Assembly: GCF_022810305.1 (NCBI RefSeq) | Contig: NZ_JALGQH010000011.1 | Location: forward strand, 62,001-126,000 | DNA from: Rhodococcus sp. ARC_M6 | GTDB lineage: Bacteria; Actinomycetota; Actinomycetes; Mycobacteriales; Mycobacteriaceae | Length of the DNA: 64,000 nt | Reading direction: 5' to 3' | Shown here: positions 52,566-63,584 of the stretch, piece after piece | Layout of the letters: the number at the start of each line of letters is the position of its first letter | Numbering within the stretch: the first letter of the stretch is position 1 | Made by a program: the position numbers and the translations under genes | The notes under the pieces: model-generated | What the model saw: only the letters and a program-made list of their open reading frames with translations | What the model was told of the DNA's origin: nothing | The model's database searches: none

Positions 52566-53663
52566 TCAGTTATACGAGCCGGTGATCGACGTCTCGGCCA
52601 GCCGCGACAATCCTTCGCGGATGTGACGAGCCCACAGTCCGCCGATGCCTTCGACGGACTGGAGGTCGGCTGCCGTCGCGGCCAGCAGAGCCTGCAATGT
52701 GCCGAACGATCCGACGAGTCGGTTGATCTGATGGAACTGAAGTCGCGGTACGCGCATGAGGACTCGGTATCCGCGCGGCGTCATCGGGGTGTCCAGAGCT
52801 TCGATCGTGCCCGGGTAACCGAGCACCCGCGCGAGGGTGGTCAAGTCCAGGAGATCGGCGTCGGTGACGCGGTCGAGTGCAGCGAGCACGTTGTCCATTG
52901 CTGCGGTTTCGATGGGTTCGGGCCCGGCGAGGTAGTCCCGCACGATCAGTTGACGTGCAATGTCGTTGTCGCCGACCAACTCTTCGAGCTGCAGCGCAAG
53001 CTGGCGGCCGTCGGTACCGAGTTCGAGAACGTCCTGTTCGATCTCGACCGATACGCGTCGAACCATTTCGAGTCGCTGCACGACGGTCAATGCGTCTCGC
53101 AATGTCACGAAGTCCTCGATCTCGACGACGGACAGCGCCCGGGTGACCTCGTCGAGACGCGCTTTGTACCGCTCGAGGGTGGCGACGGCCTGATTCGCTC
53201 GAGAGAGGATCGTGGCTGAGCCTTCGATGACGTGCCTGATGCCGCCGACATAGACACTGACGATCGACATCGACTGGCTCACTGATACAACCGGGTACCC
53301 GGTCTGGATCGCGGTGCGCTCCGCAGCACGGTGCCGAGTGCCGGATTCGACGGTCGGGATCTTGTGATCGGGTACCAATTGTACGTTTGCGCGGACGATG
53401 TGCGAACCGTCGGTGGAGAGGACGACAGCGCCGTCCATTTTCGACAGTTCTCGAAGCCGGGTAGGTGCGAACGCCACATCGAGGTTGAAACCGCCGTCGC
53501 ACAACGATTCGATCTCGTCGTCGTATCCGAGGACGATCAGAGCGCCGGTGCGGCCGCGGAGAATGCGTTCGAGTCCGTCGCGCAGAGCGGTGCCGGGTGC
53601 CAACCTGGCGATGGTCTCTCGCAATGCCGACGACGACTGGGTATCCGCCATCGCACTGATCAT
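52566..53663 (-). CDS. disA: DNA integrity scanning diadenylate cyclase
   Basis: Makes cyclic di-AMP from two ATP and responds to branched DNA. The N-terminal DAC domain has the catalytic DGA (residues about 77-79, in KMDGAVVLS) and GTRHR (108-112) motifs. A helical spine follows, then a C-terminal helix-hairpin-helix DNA-binding domain ([16 protein letters not shown]). GGGAG upstream supports the ATG at 53663 (365 residues); a second ATG at 53651 is close. In many relatives disA follows radA directly, but here a divergent thioesterase gene separates them. Confidence 0.95.
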   Translation of the reverse strand: MISAMADTQSSSALRETIARLAPGTALRDGLERILRGRTGALIVLGYDDEIESLCDGGFNLDVAFAPTRLRELSKMDGAVVLSTDGSHIVRANVQLVPDHKIPTVESGTRHRAAERTAIQTGYPVVSVSQSMSIVSVYVGGIRHVIEGSATILSRANQAVATLERYKARLDEVTRALSVVEIEDFVTLRDALTVVQRLEMVRRVSVEIEQDVLELGTDGRQLALQLEELVGDNDIARQLIVRDYLAGPEPIETAAMDNVLAALDRVTDADLLDLTTLARVLGYPGTIEALDTPMTPRGYRVLMRVPRLQFHQINRLVGSFGTLQALLAATAADLQSVEGIGGLWARHIREGLSRLAETSITGSYN

Positions 53664-53747
53664 TGAGAAACTCCCTGCTGAGGTTGACGTCACTATGCCC
53701 GAGTCCGAAGGTCGCTGCGGACTTGTCTCCGTTTAGATTACCTATCT

Positions 53748-54308
53748 ATGAGTAGCACCTGGACCTTGCCTGACGACCTGACCGTGCCCAAGCCCGTCGA
53801 TTTCTTTCCCGCCCCGGGTGAGAAGCTGCCGCAGCACTGGTCGAAGTGCTTCGGTTGCGGTGACGATCAGCCTGCCGGAATGGCGATGAGTTTCCGGGCG
53901 GGTGAGGGCTTGGAGGTGACCGGGCGCCTCGAGGTGGCGAAGAAGTATCAGGGTGGACCCGGCGTGATCCACGGAGGGATCCTGTCCACAGCTTTCGACG
54001 AGGTTCAGGGCGTCGCCTGCATGGTGCTGGGTGTGCCGGTTGTGACCGGGCACCTCGAGATCGACTTTGCCCGTCCGATTCCGCTGGGTTCGGTTCTCGA
54101 GTTTCGTGCTCGCGTCGAAGGCACGCTCAGGCGCAAGGTCTACACGACCGCCGAGGCCTTCATCGTGGAAGGAGCCGCAGCGGATCCTGATGTTGCAGTG
54201 GGTACTTCGCGCGGGCTGTTCCTGACCATCACCCCGGAACATTTCGCGAAGACCCAGGAGTTTGTGGACGGTGTGCCGACCTCGCCGTTCGGAACGTCGT
54301 CGGTCTGA
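53748..54308 (+). CDS. Hotdog-fold thioesterase (PaaI/THEM4-like)
   Basis: A 186-residue protein with a hotdog domain over residues about 60-165: GGPGVIHGGILSTAFDEVQG is the characteristic acidic-residue helix of acyl-CoA thioesterases, and VTGHLEIDFARPIPLGS is the following strand. An N-terminal KCFGCG-x4-PAGM motif is typical of the THEM4-like group. The acyl substrate is unknown. It is on the plus strand between disA and radA, both on the minus strand. Confidence 0.85.
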   Translation: MSSTWTLPDDLTVPKPVDFFPAPGEKLPQHWSKCFGCGDDQPAGMAMSFRAGEGLEVTGRLEVAKKYQGGPGVIHGGILSTAFDEVQGVACMVLGVPVVTGHLEIDFARPIPLGSVLEFRARVEGTLRRKVYTTAEAFIVEGAAADPDVAVGTSRGLFLTITPEHFAKTQEFVDGVPTSPFGTSSV

Positions 54309-54314
54309 CACGGG

Positions 54315-55748
54315 TTACTTCACCGGAGTGAGTTTGGGCCGAGGCGAACCCTGTTTGCCGCCGAGTAGACCGGCGTACGACAACGCCTCGCCCAGATTTG
54401 TCACTTCGTTGACTCTCATGCCGGGGATGTTCGGGCCTGAATCGACAGGCACGATCGCACTGGTGAATCCCAATCGGGCAGCTTCGATCAGACGGCGATT
54501 GACGCCGGCGACGCGTCGTACCTCGCCGGCCAGTCCGACCTCGCCGAGAATGACGAGCCCGTTGGGAACAGGCTTGCCTTTCACCGCGGAAGCGACGGCA
54601 ATAGCCAAGGCCAGGTCTGCGCCGGGTTCCGTCATACGCATCCCGCCGACCGTCGCGGCGTAGACGTCGCATTTGGCGATCGATACTCCGGCACGGCGTT
54701 CGAGAACGGCCAGAACCATAGCGACTCGCGCGGTGTCGAGCCCACTGACCGCTCGGCGAGGAGTGGGTAGCGGCGTGGAGGCCACGAGCGCCTGAACTTC
54801 GCCCAGCAGTGGACGTTTGCCGTCCATCATGACGGTGACGGCAGTGCCCTCTACAGCTACTTCCCGATGGTGGAGGAACAGCCCCGAAGGATCGCTGATC
54901 TCGTTGATGCCCTGATCGGTCAGCTCGAAGCAACCCACCTCGTCGGCAGCTCCGAATCGGTTTTTGACGCCGCGGACCATGCGCAACGTGGAGTGCTTGT
55001 CTCCCTCGAAATGCAGAACGACGTCGACGAGATGTTCGAGCGAGCGAGGCCCGGCAACCGCTCCGTCCTTGGTCACGTGGCCGATCAGCAGCACCGGGAT
55101 CCCGGTGGTCTTGGCGAGCGAGGTCAAAGCGCTGGTGACTGCCTTGACCTGCGTTACGCCACCGACGACACCGTCGACGTCGGCTGCGAGCATGGTTTGC
55201 ACCGAGTCGACGATCAGCAGACTGGGTTTGACCTGTTCGACGTGGCCGAGGATGGTCGCGAGGTCGGATTCGGCAGCGAGATACATCCGCTCGTGGACGG
55301 AATTGGTGCGGTCTGCGCGGAGCCGGACCTGCCCGGCAGATTCCTCGCCGGTGACATACAGCGCGCGGTCCTCGGGGCTCCGCATCGCCCAGCGATACAC
55401 GACCTCGAGTAGCAGCGTGGATTTACCGACGCCAGGCTCACCGGCCAGGAGGACTACTGATCCGGGAACCACTCCGCCGCCGAGTACGCGGTCGAGTTCT
55501 CCGATTCCGGTGGGCTTGGCCTGGGTGCTCTTGCTGTCGATCTGAGTGAGCGGGGTAGCCGGCGTCGTGGGCAGGACAGCGCTCGACCCGGCTTTCGCGA
55601 GTGATGCCCCGGCTCGACTGGCAACCGGGGCGACGACGGCGACTTCCGCCATCGAGCCCCACGTATCGCAGTCTGGGCAGCGGCCAACCCATTTGGGTAC
55701 AACGGATTTGCACTCGGAGCACCGGTAGTTCGATTTAGCTTTGGCCAC
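54315..55748 (-). CDS. radA: DNA repair protein RadA
   Basis: RecA-like branch-migration helicase of 477 residues. A C4 zinc finger (Cys10, Cys13, Cys24, Cys27) is followed by Walker A GEPGVGKS at 103-110, the RadA-specific KNRFG motif at about 250 and a C-terminal Lon-protease-like domain ([18 protein letters not shown]). Synteny with lpqE and carD is as in mycobacteria. The 3' end converges on the thioesterase gene, with 6 bases between. Confidence 0.95.
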   Translation of the reverse strand: MAKAKSNYRCSECKSVVPKWVGRCPDCDTWGSMAEVAVVAPVASRAGASLAKAGSSAVLPTTPATPLTQIDSKSTQAKPTGIGELDRVLGGGVVPGSVVLLAGEPGVGKSTLLLEVVYRWAMRSPEDRALYVTGEESAGQVRLRADRTNSVHERMYLAAESDLATILGHVEQVKPSLLIVDSVQTMLAADVDGVVGGVTQVKAVTSALTSLAKTTGIPVLLIGHVTKDGAVAGPRSLEHLVDVVLHFEGDKHSTLRMVRGVKNRFGAADEVGCFELTDQGINEISDPSGLFLHHREVAVEGTAVTVMMDGKRPLLGEVQALVASTPLPTPRRAVSGLDTARVAMVLAVLERRAGVSIAKCDVYAATVGGMRMTEPGADLALAIAVASAVKGKPVPNGLVILGEVGLAGEVRRVAGVNRRLIEAARLGFTSAIVPVDSGPNIPGMRVNEVTNLGEALSYAGLLGGKQGSPRPKLTPVK

Positions 55749-55756
55749 CGGAACAG

Positions 55757-55793
55757 ACTAGAGGCGGGGTCCGACATGGACCCCGCCTCTAGT
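55757..55793 (-). terminator. Terminator hairpin after the lpqE-like gene
   Basis: A perfect 16-bp stem (55757-55772 with 55778-55793) around a 5-base loop lies between the end of the lipoprotein gene and the start of radA, both on the minus strand. Confidence 0.8.
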
Positions 55794-55819
55794 TCGATCG
55801 TTCGGAGTGAGCGTGAAAC

Positions 55820-56455
55820 TCAGTGTCCGGCTTCAGCAACGTCCGGAGACTTGTCCGACTCGTTGCGCTCGAGCTTCGGGCCCGCGTCGACGGGAACCTG
55901 GACCGTTACCGGACCGGCCTTCTCGAAAGCGAAGGTGATCGGGATGGTCAGGCCCGGACGGACACCGGCCTTGATGTCCTGCAGCAGAACGAGAGCGAGT
56001 GCATCAGGTGCGTCGCTGTTCTCGTCCTTGTTTGCGATCTGCTTGTCGGCTTCGGCCTCGGCGGCTGCGCCTGCGGGAAGCTCCCCGGCCTGCAGAGATG
56101 TCTGCGGCTTGAGGGTGAATCCGGCGACCTCTTCACCGGCGACGACGCGAGCGGCGTAGTCGGTGTTGATGCTGACGAGCTTGTCGGTGGTGTCCAGGCT
56201 GTCGTTCACGATCGTGAACGCCAACACAGTGGTGCCGCCGGGCTCGATGCTGTACTCCTCGGACGAGGGGTAAGCGATGTGAACATTGCGCAGGGCGATG
56301 TCACCGACGTTGGCACTGTTGCCGTTCACAGCTGCCTGCTGGACGGCGGTTTGGCTCACTTGGCCCGAGCTGCATGCGGACAGCGCGATGGCTGCGCCTG
56401 CAGCCAGTGCAATGGCGGTAGCGACTCGGCGAGTCGGCTTGCGGATAGCAGTCAC
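55820..56455 (-). CDS. LpqE-like lipoprotein
   Basis: A 211-residue exported lipoprotein with a signal peptide ending in lipobox LSAC (residues 25-28). The mature part is beta-rich (VGDIALRNVHIAYP; GGTTVLAFTIVNDSLDTTDKLVSI), like copper-chaperone-type or DUF461-like folds, but the methionine/histidine copper motif is not obvious. It matches M. tuberculosis LpqE (Rv3584) in position between radA and carD. Function unknown. Confidence 0.82.
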   Translation of the reverse strand: MTAIRKPTRRVATAIALAAGAAIALSACSSGQVSQTAVQQAAVNGNSANVGDIALRNVHIAYPSSEEYSIEPGGTTVLAFTIVNDSLDTTDKLVSINTDYAARVVAGEEVAGFTLKPQTSLQAGELPAGAAAEAEADKQIANKDENSDAPDALALVLLQDIKAGVRPGLTIPITFAFEKAGPVTVQVPVDAGPKLERNESDKSPDVAEAGH

Positions 56456-56689
56456 GGTTTGTCCTCCAGGGCGTCAGGTTCGCACTCCACTAGGCAGAGT
56501 AGTAGTCAGCTCTCGGGAGCCGGTCGCTGGGTGGCCACAACGGTTGTCTGCGTGGGCTTTCGGGGAGCTGTATATAGACCGCAGAGACTGGTTGCATGCA
56601 CGTACAACAGGCACTGTCAACCCCTACGCTCGAGCAAGGATGCCCCTGACCTGCACAGTTGATGCATGGCCGGTTCTTCGACGTGTTAA

Positions 56690-57208
<519 letters not shown>

Positions 57209-57232
57209 ACTGACTACATAAAAAAGCTGACA

Positions 57233-57928
57233 GTGTCAGTAGTAGCGCTGGTTCCCGCCGCAGGTCGGGGAGTGCGCTTGGGTGAGCCATTGCCCAAGGC
57301 ATTCGTCGAACTCGGCGGGCGCACCATGCTTACACGCGCGGTCGAAGGTCTCCGGAAATCCGGTGCCGTCGACCGCGTTGTTGTGATTGTGCCGCCGGAA
57401 CTCGTTCAATCGGTTGCCGCGGATCTGGGTCGTAGTGACGACGTCGACGTGGTCGCCGGGGGCTCGGAGCGGACCGATTCGGTTCGCGCGGGGCTTTTGG
57501 CTGCCGGCGACGCCGAGTTCGTGCTTGTGCACGACGCCGCGCGGGCACTCACGCCGCCGGCCATGATCGCTCGTGTCGTCGACGAGTTGAAGGCGGGCGG
57601 TGCGGCCGTCATTCCGGTGTTGCCGGTGACGGACACCATCAAGTCCGTAGATGTTCTCGGCACCGTTACCGGGACGCCGCTCCGTTCGGAGTTGCGGGCG
57701 GTCCAGACACCACAGGGTTTTTCCACGGACCTATTGAGGCAGGCTTACGCCGCGGGTGATCTCACCGCCGCGGGGAATCTGGCAACCGATGATGCCGGGC
57801 TGGTCGAGAGACTCGGCGTTTCCGTACGGACCATTGCCGGTCACGTTCACGCTTTCAAGATCACCACGCCACTCGACCTCGTACTGGCGCGAGCGCTGCT
57901 GAGTGCGGAATCACAGGACGGAATCTAG
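57233..57928 (+). CDS. ispD: 2-C-methyl-D-erythritol 4-phosphate cytidylyltransferase
   Basis: Third step of the MEP isoprenoid pathway. A 231-residue nucleotidyltransferase with the CTP-binding loop VPAAGRGVRLGEPLPKAF (about residues 7-24), LVHDAARAL (about 100) and a late AGHVHAFKITTPLDL. The GTG at 57233 is used. Its stop is immediately followed by the ispF ATG. Confidence 0.95.
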   Translation: MSVVALVPAAGRGVRLGEPLPKAFVELGGRTMLTRAVEGLRKSGAVDRVVVIVPPELVQSVAADLGRSDDVDVVAGGSERTDSVRAGLLAAGDAEFVLVHDAARALTPPAMIARVVDELKAGGAAVIPVLPVTDTIKSVDVLGTVTGTPLRSELRAVQTPQGFSTDLLRQAYAAGDLTAAGNLATDDAGLVERLGVSVRTIAGHVHAFKITTPLDLVLARALLSAESQDGI

Positions 57929-58405
<477 letters not shown>

Positions 58406-58416
58406 GATCGCTGGTC

Positions 58417-59811
58417 GTGACCCTGCGCCTATACGACACCGGTACGCGGGCCCTTCGGGATTTTGTTCCGTTGGTCCCCGGACATGCATCGGTGTACCTG
58501 TGTGGGGCGACGGTTCAAGGTGATCCTCACATCGGCCACGTGCGTAGCGGCGTCGCATTCGACGTACTACGGCGATGGCTTCTTGCCGGCGGCAACGACG
58601 TTGCGTTTGTTCGCAATGTGACGGACATCGACGACAAGATCCTGAACAAAGCTGCCGACGCCGGCCGTCCCTGGTGGGAGTGGGCCACGACGTTCGAGCG
58701 TTCATTCACGTGGGCCTACGACCAGTTGGGTGTGTTGCCGCCGTCCATCGAGCCGCGGGCTACCGGTCATGTGACACAGATGGTCGAGATGATGGAACGT
58801 CTCATCGCGAACGGTCATGCGTACGCGTCGGGCGGTGACGTCTACTTCGACGTCCAGAGTTATCCCGAGTACGGCGCACTGTCCGGACATAAACTTGACG
58901 ACGTCCACCAGGGTGAGAGCGCAGCCGAGGGCAAGCGCGACCCGCGCGACTTCACGCTGTGGAAGACCGCGAAGCCCGGTGAGCCCTCGTGGCCGACGCC
59001 GTGGGGCCGCGGCCGTCCGGGTTGGCATCTCGAGTGCTCGGCAATGGCTGAGTTCTACCTGGGTGCGGCATTCGATATTCATTGCGGTGGACGCGATTTG
59101 GTTTTCCCGCACCACGAGAACGAGATCGCGCAGGCAAAGTGCGTCGGCGACGATTTTGCTCAGTACTGGTTGCACAACGGCTGGGTCACCATGAGTGGCG
59201 AGAAGATGTCCAAGTCTCTGGGCAATGTGTTGTCGGTGCCGAATGTCTTGAAAAAAGTTCGCCCGCAAGAACTTAGGTACTACCTCGGTAGCGCGCACTA
59301 CCGCTCCAATCTCGAGTACTCGGACGATGCCCTCGAAGAGAGCGCAAAGTCGTATCAGGGTCTCGAGGCGTTTGTCCTGCGCACGCACAAGCGTGCGGGC
59401 GGTGTCGAACTCGGCACGTGGACAGAAGGTTTCGCGTCGGCACTCGACAACGATTTGTCGGTACCGATCGCGTTGGCAGAGATTCACGGAAAAGCGAGTG
59501 AGGGTAATACCGCGCTCGCAGCGGGAGATCTGGATGCCGCACGGGTGGCTGCCGGTCAGGTGCGAGCGATGCTCGCGATCCTGGGCGTCGACCCACTCGA
59601 TGCGCGTTGGTCGCAGTCCGGTGGCGACATCGAGACGGCAATGGAAGCTTTGGACGTGTTGGTGCGCGCCGATCTCGATCGGCGGCAGCAGGCACGTACG
59701 GAAAAGAACTGGGCGGTGGCGGACGAGGTCCGTGATCGCCTCATCAAGGCGGGTATCGAAGTAACCGATACCCCCGACGGACCCGAATGGTCCCTGAAGG
59801 CAGGGCAGTAA
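58417..59811 (+). CDS. cysS: Cysteinyl-tRNA synthetase
   Basis: Class I synthetase of 464 residues. The zinc Cys is at residue 29 (YLCGATVQ), the HIGH motif at 38-41, WHLECSAM carries the second zinc Cys, and KMSKS is at 263-267. The GTG at 58417 gives the standard N-terminus, although the frame is open far upstream through ispF. A duplicated relative, mshC, makes mycothiol in these organisms, but the separate HIGH/zinc pattern and the ispDF-cysS-rlmB context fit cysS. Confidence 0.95.
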   Translation: MTLRLYDTGTRALRDFVPLVPGHASVYLCGATVQGDPHIGHVRSGVAFDVLRRWLLAGGNDVAFVRNVTDIDDKILNKAADAGRPWWEWATTFERSFTWAYDQLGVLPPSIEPRATGHVTQMVEMMERLIANGHAYASGGDVYFDVQSYPEYGALSGHKLDDVHQGESAAEGKRDPRDFTLWKTAKPGEPSWPTPWGRGRPGWHLECSAMAEFYLGAAFDIHCGGRDLVFPHHENEIAQAKCVGDDFAQYWLHNGWVTMSGEKMSKSLGNVLSVPNVLKKVRPQELRYYLGSAHYRSNLEYSDDALEESAKSYQGLEAFVLRTHKRAGGVELGTWTEGFASALDNDLSVPIALAEIHGKASEGNTALAAGDLDAARVAAGQVRAMLAILGVDPLDARWSQSGGDIETAMEALDVLVRADLDRRQQARTEKNWAVADEVRDRLIKAGIEVTDTPDGPEWSLKAGQ

Positions 59812-59813
59812 CA

Positions 59814-60791
59814 ATGGCTGGAAACTCGAGCAGGCGCGGCGCAATCCGTAAGGGCGGCACCAAGAAGGGCCAGGTTGCCGGTTCCGGCGGCAAGCATCGT
59901 CGCGGTCTCGAAGGGCGAGGCGCAACACCTCCCGCCGCGGAACGTACCAAGCATCCCGCGGCAAAGCGTGCAGCTCGCGCTGCGCGTGCGGACGAAAAGC
60001 AGAATCAGGGTCGCGGTGGCCGTCCAGGTCCCGGCCGCAAGGTTCTCGACGGTCCCGAGACAGTGCTCGGCCGCAACCCCGTCGTCGAGTGCCTGCGCGC
60101 CGGTGTTCCGGCAACGGCACTGTGGGTGGCTGTCGGAACCGAGAGCGATGAGCGACTGAAGGAGTCCGTGCAGCGCGCTGCGGACGCCGGCATCTCCATC
60201 CTCGAAGTACCTCGTAGTGATCTGGATCGCCTCAGCGCCAACGGACTTCATCAGGGCATCGCTCTGCAGGTTCCGCCGTACCGCTACGCGCATCCGGATG
60301 ACCTCCTCTCGGAGGCACGTAAGCACGCCGAGCCGCCGTTGCTCGTCGCGCTCGACAACATTACCGACCCGCGCAACCTGGGTGCCGTCGTGCGTTCGGT
60401 CGCAGCCTTCGGTGGACACGGCGTTGTCATTCCCGAGCGTCGTAGCGCGAGCGTCAGTGCTGTTGCTTGGCGTACCAGCGCCGGCGCTGCTGCTCGTCTG
60501 CCGATTGCCCGTGCTACCAACCTCACTCGCACGCTCAAGGACTGGGCGTCCAAGGGCGTCATGGTTGTCGGCCTCGACGCCGAGGGTGACACCACTCTCG
60601 ACGATTTCGACGGCAGCGGTCCCGTGGTGATCGTGGTCGGTTCTGAAGGTAAGGGCCTTTCGCGTCTGGTTCGTGAGAACTGCGACGCGATTCTGTCGAT
60701 CCCGATGGCGGGACCGGTCGAATCCCTCAATGCTTCGGTTGCAGCCGGAGTTGTGTTGGCCGAGGTTGCTCGCCGCCGCCGCAATAACTGA
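59814..60791 (+). CDS. rlmB: 23S rRNA (guanosine-2'-O)-methyltransferase (RlmB/TrmH family)
   Basis: A SPOUT methyltransferase of 325 residues. A basic, disordered N-terminus (about 75 residues) precedes the L30e-like substrate-binding domain ([16 protein letters not shown]) and the knotted catalytic domain with the three TrmH motifs: [28 protein letters not shown] and [16 protein letters not shown]. It probably methylates G2251 of 23S rRNA. The ATG lies 2 bases after cysS. The last codons and the stop are included in a 17-bp tandem repeat. Confidence 0.92.
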   Translation: MAGNSSRRGAIRKGGTKKGQVAGSGGKHRRGLEGRGATPPAAERTKHPAAKRAARAARADEKQNQGRGGRPGPGRKVLDGPETVLGRNPVVECLRAGVPATALWVAVGTESDERLKESVQRAADAGISILEVPRSDLDRLSANGLHQGIALQVPPYRYAHPDDLLSEARKHAEPPLLVALDNITDPRNLGAVVRSVAAFGGHGVVIPERRSASVSAVAWRTSAGAAARLPIARATNLTRTLKDWASKGVMVVGLDAEGDTTLDDFDGSGPVVIVVGSEGKGLSRLVRENCDAILSIPMAGPVESLNASVAAGVVLAEVARRRRNN

Positions 60792-60824
60792 GCCGCCGCA
60801 ATAACTGAGCCGCCGCAATAACTG
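60775..60824 (+). repeat. Three 17-bp tandem repeats over the rlmB stop codon
   Basis: GCCGCCGCAATAACTGA is present at 60775-60791 and 60792-60808, with a third copy at 60809-60824 lacking the final A. The first copy encodes the last rlmB codons and its TGA, so the following copies repeat the gene end in the untranslated region. Confidence 0.92.
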
Positions 60825-60859
60825 GTCGGCACAGCTTCATCGGATCCATACAGCTCAAC

Positions 60860-60904
60860 AGCCCCCGCTTGTACCGCAAAGACGGTGCGAGTGGGGGCTT
60901 TTTT
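60860..60904 (+). terminator. Rho-independent terminator after rlmB
   Basis: AGCCCCC at 60860-60866 pairs with GGGGGCT at 60893-60899. The stem extends inward with some G-U pairs and is followed by six T residues from 60899. It is the best canonical terminator of the window and ends the ispD-ispF-cysS-rlmB unit. The rest of the 342-base gap up to the next gene (60905-61133) shows nothing else I can support apart from a ribosome binding site. Confidence 0.88.
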
Positions 60905-61133
60905 GTCCGCCGGAGTGGTTCTTGGGTGTCCTCATGGGGGAAGTTGGACAAAAAATTCTATACCGGGCATTTGGGCTTCTTCATTGCTTACAGTTAACCG
61001 CTCGGCAAGCGTTCTCGCAGTGCCAGGTAAGTATCCACGTCGATGATGCTGAAGCCGAGACGCCGAAATGTAACGCGGTCAGTTTCTCGGTGAGTTCTGT
61101 ATGCAACAAACCACCTATGGATGGAGATGTTTC

Positions 61134-61826
61134 ATGGCTAACTTTTTATCGACCAACTCTCGAACGCGTCGAGTTGGCGTAGGAGTAGGCGTACTCGCCC
61201 TTGCTCTCGGTGCCAGCGTATTGGGTGCCGGCGCAGCATCTGCTGGGACGGAAAGTGCAGGTAATTACACGTTTACCCGCACCGTGGACAATGCAAATCC
61301 GGACGTGGGCGATGTCATCACCTATACGACGCTGGCTCAGAACAGTGGTTCCATCGGGTCGATCGCCGCGTTCACTGAATCTCACGACGCGTGCCTGACG
61401 TTCGTTCCCGGTTCCGCCAAGGTAACCAAACTCCACATTCTCGGGGGAACGACCACAACCGTGGAAACTCCGACGTTGACTCCTACTACGCTGACGGTTT
61501 CCGGTCGGGGTTGGCTTAACAACTACGACAACGACGTCACGATGACGACGAGTTACACGGTCAGCGAGTCGTGCGCACCGGGGGCCGTCCTCAACAGTGG
61601 CTTGAGCATTCGCGCCTTGGGCTTCGGTTGGTGGGGAGGCCCGGGCAACAGAACCTTCGCCAACATCGGACCTTCCGTCACGGTGCTGGATTCGGAGCCA
61701 ACAGATTCGACTGATCCCGAGGGCGGCGGAACCGGATCGTTGGGTAGCGCAACGGGATCGCTCGGTTCGATGGACGGCGGAACAGGATCGCTCGGTTCGG
61801 TGAGCGGAATCTTCGGCTCGAACTAG
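61134..61826 (+). CDS. Secreted surface-type protein with DUF11-like domain and GSLGS tail
   Basis: A 230-residue exported protein. The signal peptide spans about residues 1-37, ending near AGAASAGTES. The central domain (TFTRTVDNANPDVGDVITYTTLAQN; PGSAKVTKLHIL) resembles DUF11/isopeptide-type adhesin repeats, with one cysteine pair (DACLTF, SESCAPG). The tail has degenerate Gly-Thr-Gly-Ser-Leu-Gly-Ser repeats. The ATG at 61134 has GGAG at 61123-61126. No sortase motif is seen. The function is unknown; a cell-surface or matrix role is a guess. Confidence 0.72.
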   Translation: MANFLSTNSRTRRVGVGVGVLALALGASVLGAGAASAGTESAGNYTFTRTVDNANPDVGDVITYTTLAQNSGSIGSIAAFTESHDACLTFVPGSAKVTKLHILGGTTTTVETPTLTPTTLTVSGRGWLNNYDNDVTMTTSYTVSESCAPGAVLNSGLSIRALGFGWWGGPGNRTFANIGPSVTVLDSEPTDSTDPEGGGTGSLGSATGSLGSMDGGTGSLGSVSGIFGSN

Positions 61827-61846
61827 CAGCCTGACATAGACGTAGA

Positions 61847-61884
61847 ACGGTGGCCCGAGACTCTTGCGAGTCTCGGGCCACCGT
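61847..61884. terminator. Bidirectional terminator hairpin
   Basis: A perfect 17-bp stem (61847-61863 with 61868-61884) with a TTGC loop lies between the end of the secreted protein gene and the end of the convergent lipoprotein gene. Confidence 0.85.
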
Positions 61885-61900
61885 CGTAAAGCGTTTGTTC

Positions 61901-62596
61901 TCAGCCGAATTCGATGGAAGTGTTGATTTCCTCGACCTGGTTGGACATCGCCATGTTCTGGGTATCGGTGAACTGGTTGGCGAAGCTCACGAGGTACACG
62001 GGGGACGATTCATCTGCCTGGTAGGCGATGACGGTCATGACCGCGTAGATGGGAACGTCGAGTTCCGGCGGGGTCCAGGTTCCGGCAACGCGGATTGCTT
62101 TCTGGCCTTCGATGTCGAGGTCGATTTTCTTCACCTCGGACCAGCCGTTGAGTGTGGCGAGGGAGTCACGGGCACCGGCGAGAACTTCATCGGCGGTGGC
62201 TGTGCCCTGAGCTTCCACGGTCAGTGTGGTGTTGGGCGTGAATCCACTGGCCTCGGGCTGGTTGCTGGACAGAATGTCCGTCACGGCCCCCGAAACGCCT
62301 TCTTGGGAGTGAGTCCACTGCGCCGGAAGGCTGACGCTGATCACGGGGGCGTCGGGATCGGTGCCGGTGACCAGGGTGGTGCGTTCGCCGGTGAAGGCGC
62401 TGCCGTCGGCCAAGGTTCCGGGTGTCGTAGTGGTGGATTCTGCGTCCGTGGTGGTTTCTGCGGCGACGGTGGTTTCACTGGTGCTGCTTTCGGCTGTGGC
62501 GTCGCCGCTGTCCGAGCTGCTGCAACCCGAGAGTACGAGTGCTGTGGTGATCAGCGCGGCTGCGCTGAGAGCGATCTTGCTGCTCTTGATCCTCAT
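61901..62596 (-). CDS. LpqN/LpqT-like lipoprotein
   Basis: A 231-residue lipoprotein: signal peptide with lipobox LSGC (residues 22-25), a Thr/Ser/Ala/Glu-rich linker to about residue 60, and an LpqN-type domain (VISVSLPAQWTHSQE, LNGWSEVKKIDLDIEGQKAIRVAG, NQFTDTQNMAMSNQVEEINTSIEF). This family of actinobacterial lipoproteins is linked to envelope biology in mycobacteria; the precise role here is unknown. Confidence 0.82.
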   Translation of the reverse strand: MRIKSSKIALSAAALITTALVLSGCSSSDSGDATAESSTSETTVAAETTTDAESTTTTPGTLADGSAFTGERTTLVTGTDPDAPVISVSLPAQWTHSQEGVSGAVTDILSSNQPEASGFTPNTTLTVEAQGTATADEVLAGARDSLATLNGWSEVKKIDLDIEGQKAIRVAGTWTPPELDVPIYAVMTVIAYQADESSPVYLVSFANQFTDTQNMAMSNQVEEINTSIEFG

Positions 62597-62669
62597 GGTG
62601 GTGTGTTCCTTCGACTTCTGGCGAAGGCCGTGCGCCGACGTCAGCAGTGGCTGACATTATCAGCGACAT

Positions 62670-63539
62670 TCAGATGTGGCGTGATGTCCGGAAAGTTACG
62701 TTACTTCCCGGTCGCATTTGCGCTAAGGCTGCTATCCCCGGGGCCGTAACGACGCCGATGACCGGGTATCCGCCGGTCACGGGGTGGTCGGCGAGGAAAA
62801 CGACCGGTTGCCCGTTCGGTGGGACTTGAATCGATCCGGCTACGACGCCTTCGCTGGGCAGTTCCTGGGTGCGTGAACGATGCAGTGGTCCGGGGCCTCG
62901 TAACCTCACGCCGACGCGATCGGTGTATTCGGTGACCGTCCATGCATGGTGGAGGAGCGCGTGCACGGACGCCGGGGTGAACCACGTGTCTCGGGGTCCG
63001 AGAATGATATCGAGGGGAACTGGGCTGCCAGGGGGTGCCGGCGGCGGGATGAGATCTTCACTCGGCCATTCGGCGCCTTCAGCACCCACAAGTAGTTGAT
63101 CGCCGACGCGCAAGGGCTCGGGGCCGAGCCCGGCCAATGTGTCGGTGGATCGACTTCCGAGAGTTTCCGGGACGTCGATACCGCCTCGGACAGCGAGGTA
63201 GGTGCGAAGTCCGGTGGCGGCGTAGCCGATTTGGAGAAGGTCTCCGCTGTGGAGATGGAGGCTGGAGTAGTCGGCGGCGGGCCGGCCGTTGACGGTCAAA
63301 GGCGTCCGCGCCCCGGTGACAGCGACAGTCATTTCTCCGACAGTGCGCATCACGAATCCGCCGACCGTGATTTCGAGTGTGGCGGCGTGAGCAGTGTTTC
63401 CCACAAGCCTGTTTGCGGCATCGTGGGAGATCAGATCAGCGGCTCCGGACTGGCCGACACCGACGGCGCTGCATCCCACACGACCGTGGTCTTGGACCGT
63501 GGTCAGGGGGCCGGTGCGCACTACCTCGAGCCAGGGCAT
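62670..63539 (-). CDS. pxpC: 5-oxoprolinase subunit C (biotin-dependent carboxyltransferase-like)
   Basis: A 289-residue protein of the KipA/PxpC family, with typical segments GPLTTVQDHGRVG near the N-terminus, GQSGAADLISHDAANRLVGN, RTYLAVRGGIDVP and HPVTGGYPVIGVVT. With PxpA and PxpB it opens 5-oxoproline to glutamate using ATP. The start at 63539 (MPWLEVV) is the family norm. It follows the pxpA gene by 45 bases; pxpB is not in the window and may lie upstream of pxpA. Confidence 0.85.
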   Translation of the reverse strand: MPWLEVVRTGPLTTVQDHGRVGCSAVGVGQSGAADLISHDAANRLVGNTAHAATLEITVGGFVMRTVGEMTVAVTGARTPLTVNGRPAADYSSLHLHSGDLLQIGYAATGLRTYLAVRGGIDVPETLGSRSTDTLAGLGPEPLRVGDQLLVGAEGAEWPSEDLIPPPAPPGSPVPLDIILGPRDTWFTPASVHALLHHAWTVTEYTDRVGVRLRGPGPLHRSRTQELPSEGVVAGSIQVPPNGQPVVFLADHPVTGGYPVIGVVTAPGIAALAQMRPGSNVTFRTSRHI

Positions 63540-63584
63540 AGGTCCATTGTCCCGCAGTGAGGGCGCGAGCACATAGCGATCACG

